Source: Achromobacter insuavis
GTDB lineage: Bacteria; Pseudomonadota; Gammaproteobacteria; Burkholderiales; Burkholderiaceae_B
DNA: 45,535 bases
Assembly (NCBI RefSeq): GCF_902859645.1
Contig: NZ_CADIJR010000052.1
Location: forward strand, 1-45,535
Direction: 5' to 3'
Positions 45,181 through 45,535 of the stretch are shown piece by piece. The notes under the pieces were generated by a model. It did no database searches. It worked only from the letters and a program-made list of their open reading frames with translations, and was not told where the DNA came from. Position 1 is the first letter of the stretch. Every line of letters starts with the position of its first letter. The position numbers and the translations under genes are program-made.

Positions 45181-45535
<355 letters not shown>

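Overview
The window is GC-rich, has tightly packed genes, and most likely comes from a betaproteobacterium of the Alcaligenaceae (Bordetella/Achromobacter type). The grounds are two Bug-type tripartite-tricarboxylate receptors, the PanC-ScpA-DUF3460 cluster, a PilD-CoaE-ZapD cluster, a fused indolepyruvate ferredoxin oxidoreductase and a gentisate operon with a NagL/NagK-like pair. This placement rests on gene content and style, not on a database search. I see no tRNA, rRNA, CRISPR array, insertion sequence or prophage.

Layout. 1-9022 (-): a four-gene RND efflux operon (adaptor, two RND pumps, outer-membrane lipoprotein cut by the left edge), in the order of Pseudomonas muxABC-opmB. 9158-11539 (-): zapD, coaE, pilD. 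11733-12497 (+): an NlpE-like lipoprotein with a strong terminator. 12644-13144 (-): a small orphan LuxR-type regulator. 13260-15247 (-): panC, scpA, DUF3460. 15346-18310 (+): an MFS transporter overlapping glpK. 18330-19822 (-): a LysR regulator coupled to an unknown membrane protein, divergent from 19993-27726 (+), an eight-gene aromatic operon. 27828-28648: a VOC protein and a conserved hypothetical. 28762-29778 (-): a second Bug receptor. 30035-34274 (-): an aapJQMP-type amino-acid ABC transporter. 34590-36208 (+): ftsEX. 36497-37297 (+): cheD with a repetitive tail. 37311-38267 (-) and 38555-39244 (+): a GlxA-type regulator divergent from a small M24 hydrolase. 39264-42875 (-): fused iorAB, divergent from mutY (43046-44122, +). 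44313-45131 (-): an XRE regulator divergent from an amidase that runs off the right edge.

How the genes work together. The central operon gives a readable pathway: 3-hydroxybenzoate 6-hydroxylase makes gentisate, gentisate 1,2-dioxygenase opens the ring to maleylpyruvate, a NagL-like isomerase gives fumarylpyruvate, and a NagK-like hydrolase yields fumarate and pyruvate. Three things in it are not explained by that pathway: an AroQ/PchB-like protein that keeps all four lyase/mutase active-site residues, a GMC-unrelated FAD oxidoreductase of unknown substrate, and two periplasmic receptors from two different transporter classes with no permease. Together they suggest that the physiological substrate is something upstream of a simple hydroxybenzoate, perhaps an enolpyruvyl or dihydro-aromatic acid. 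This is the best candidate for an undescribed system here.

Several intergenic dyads look like operators (19841-19868, 13205-13220, 45149-45166, 9078-9107), and the CheD tail of VERFD-type repeats is an unusual protein feature.
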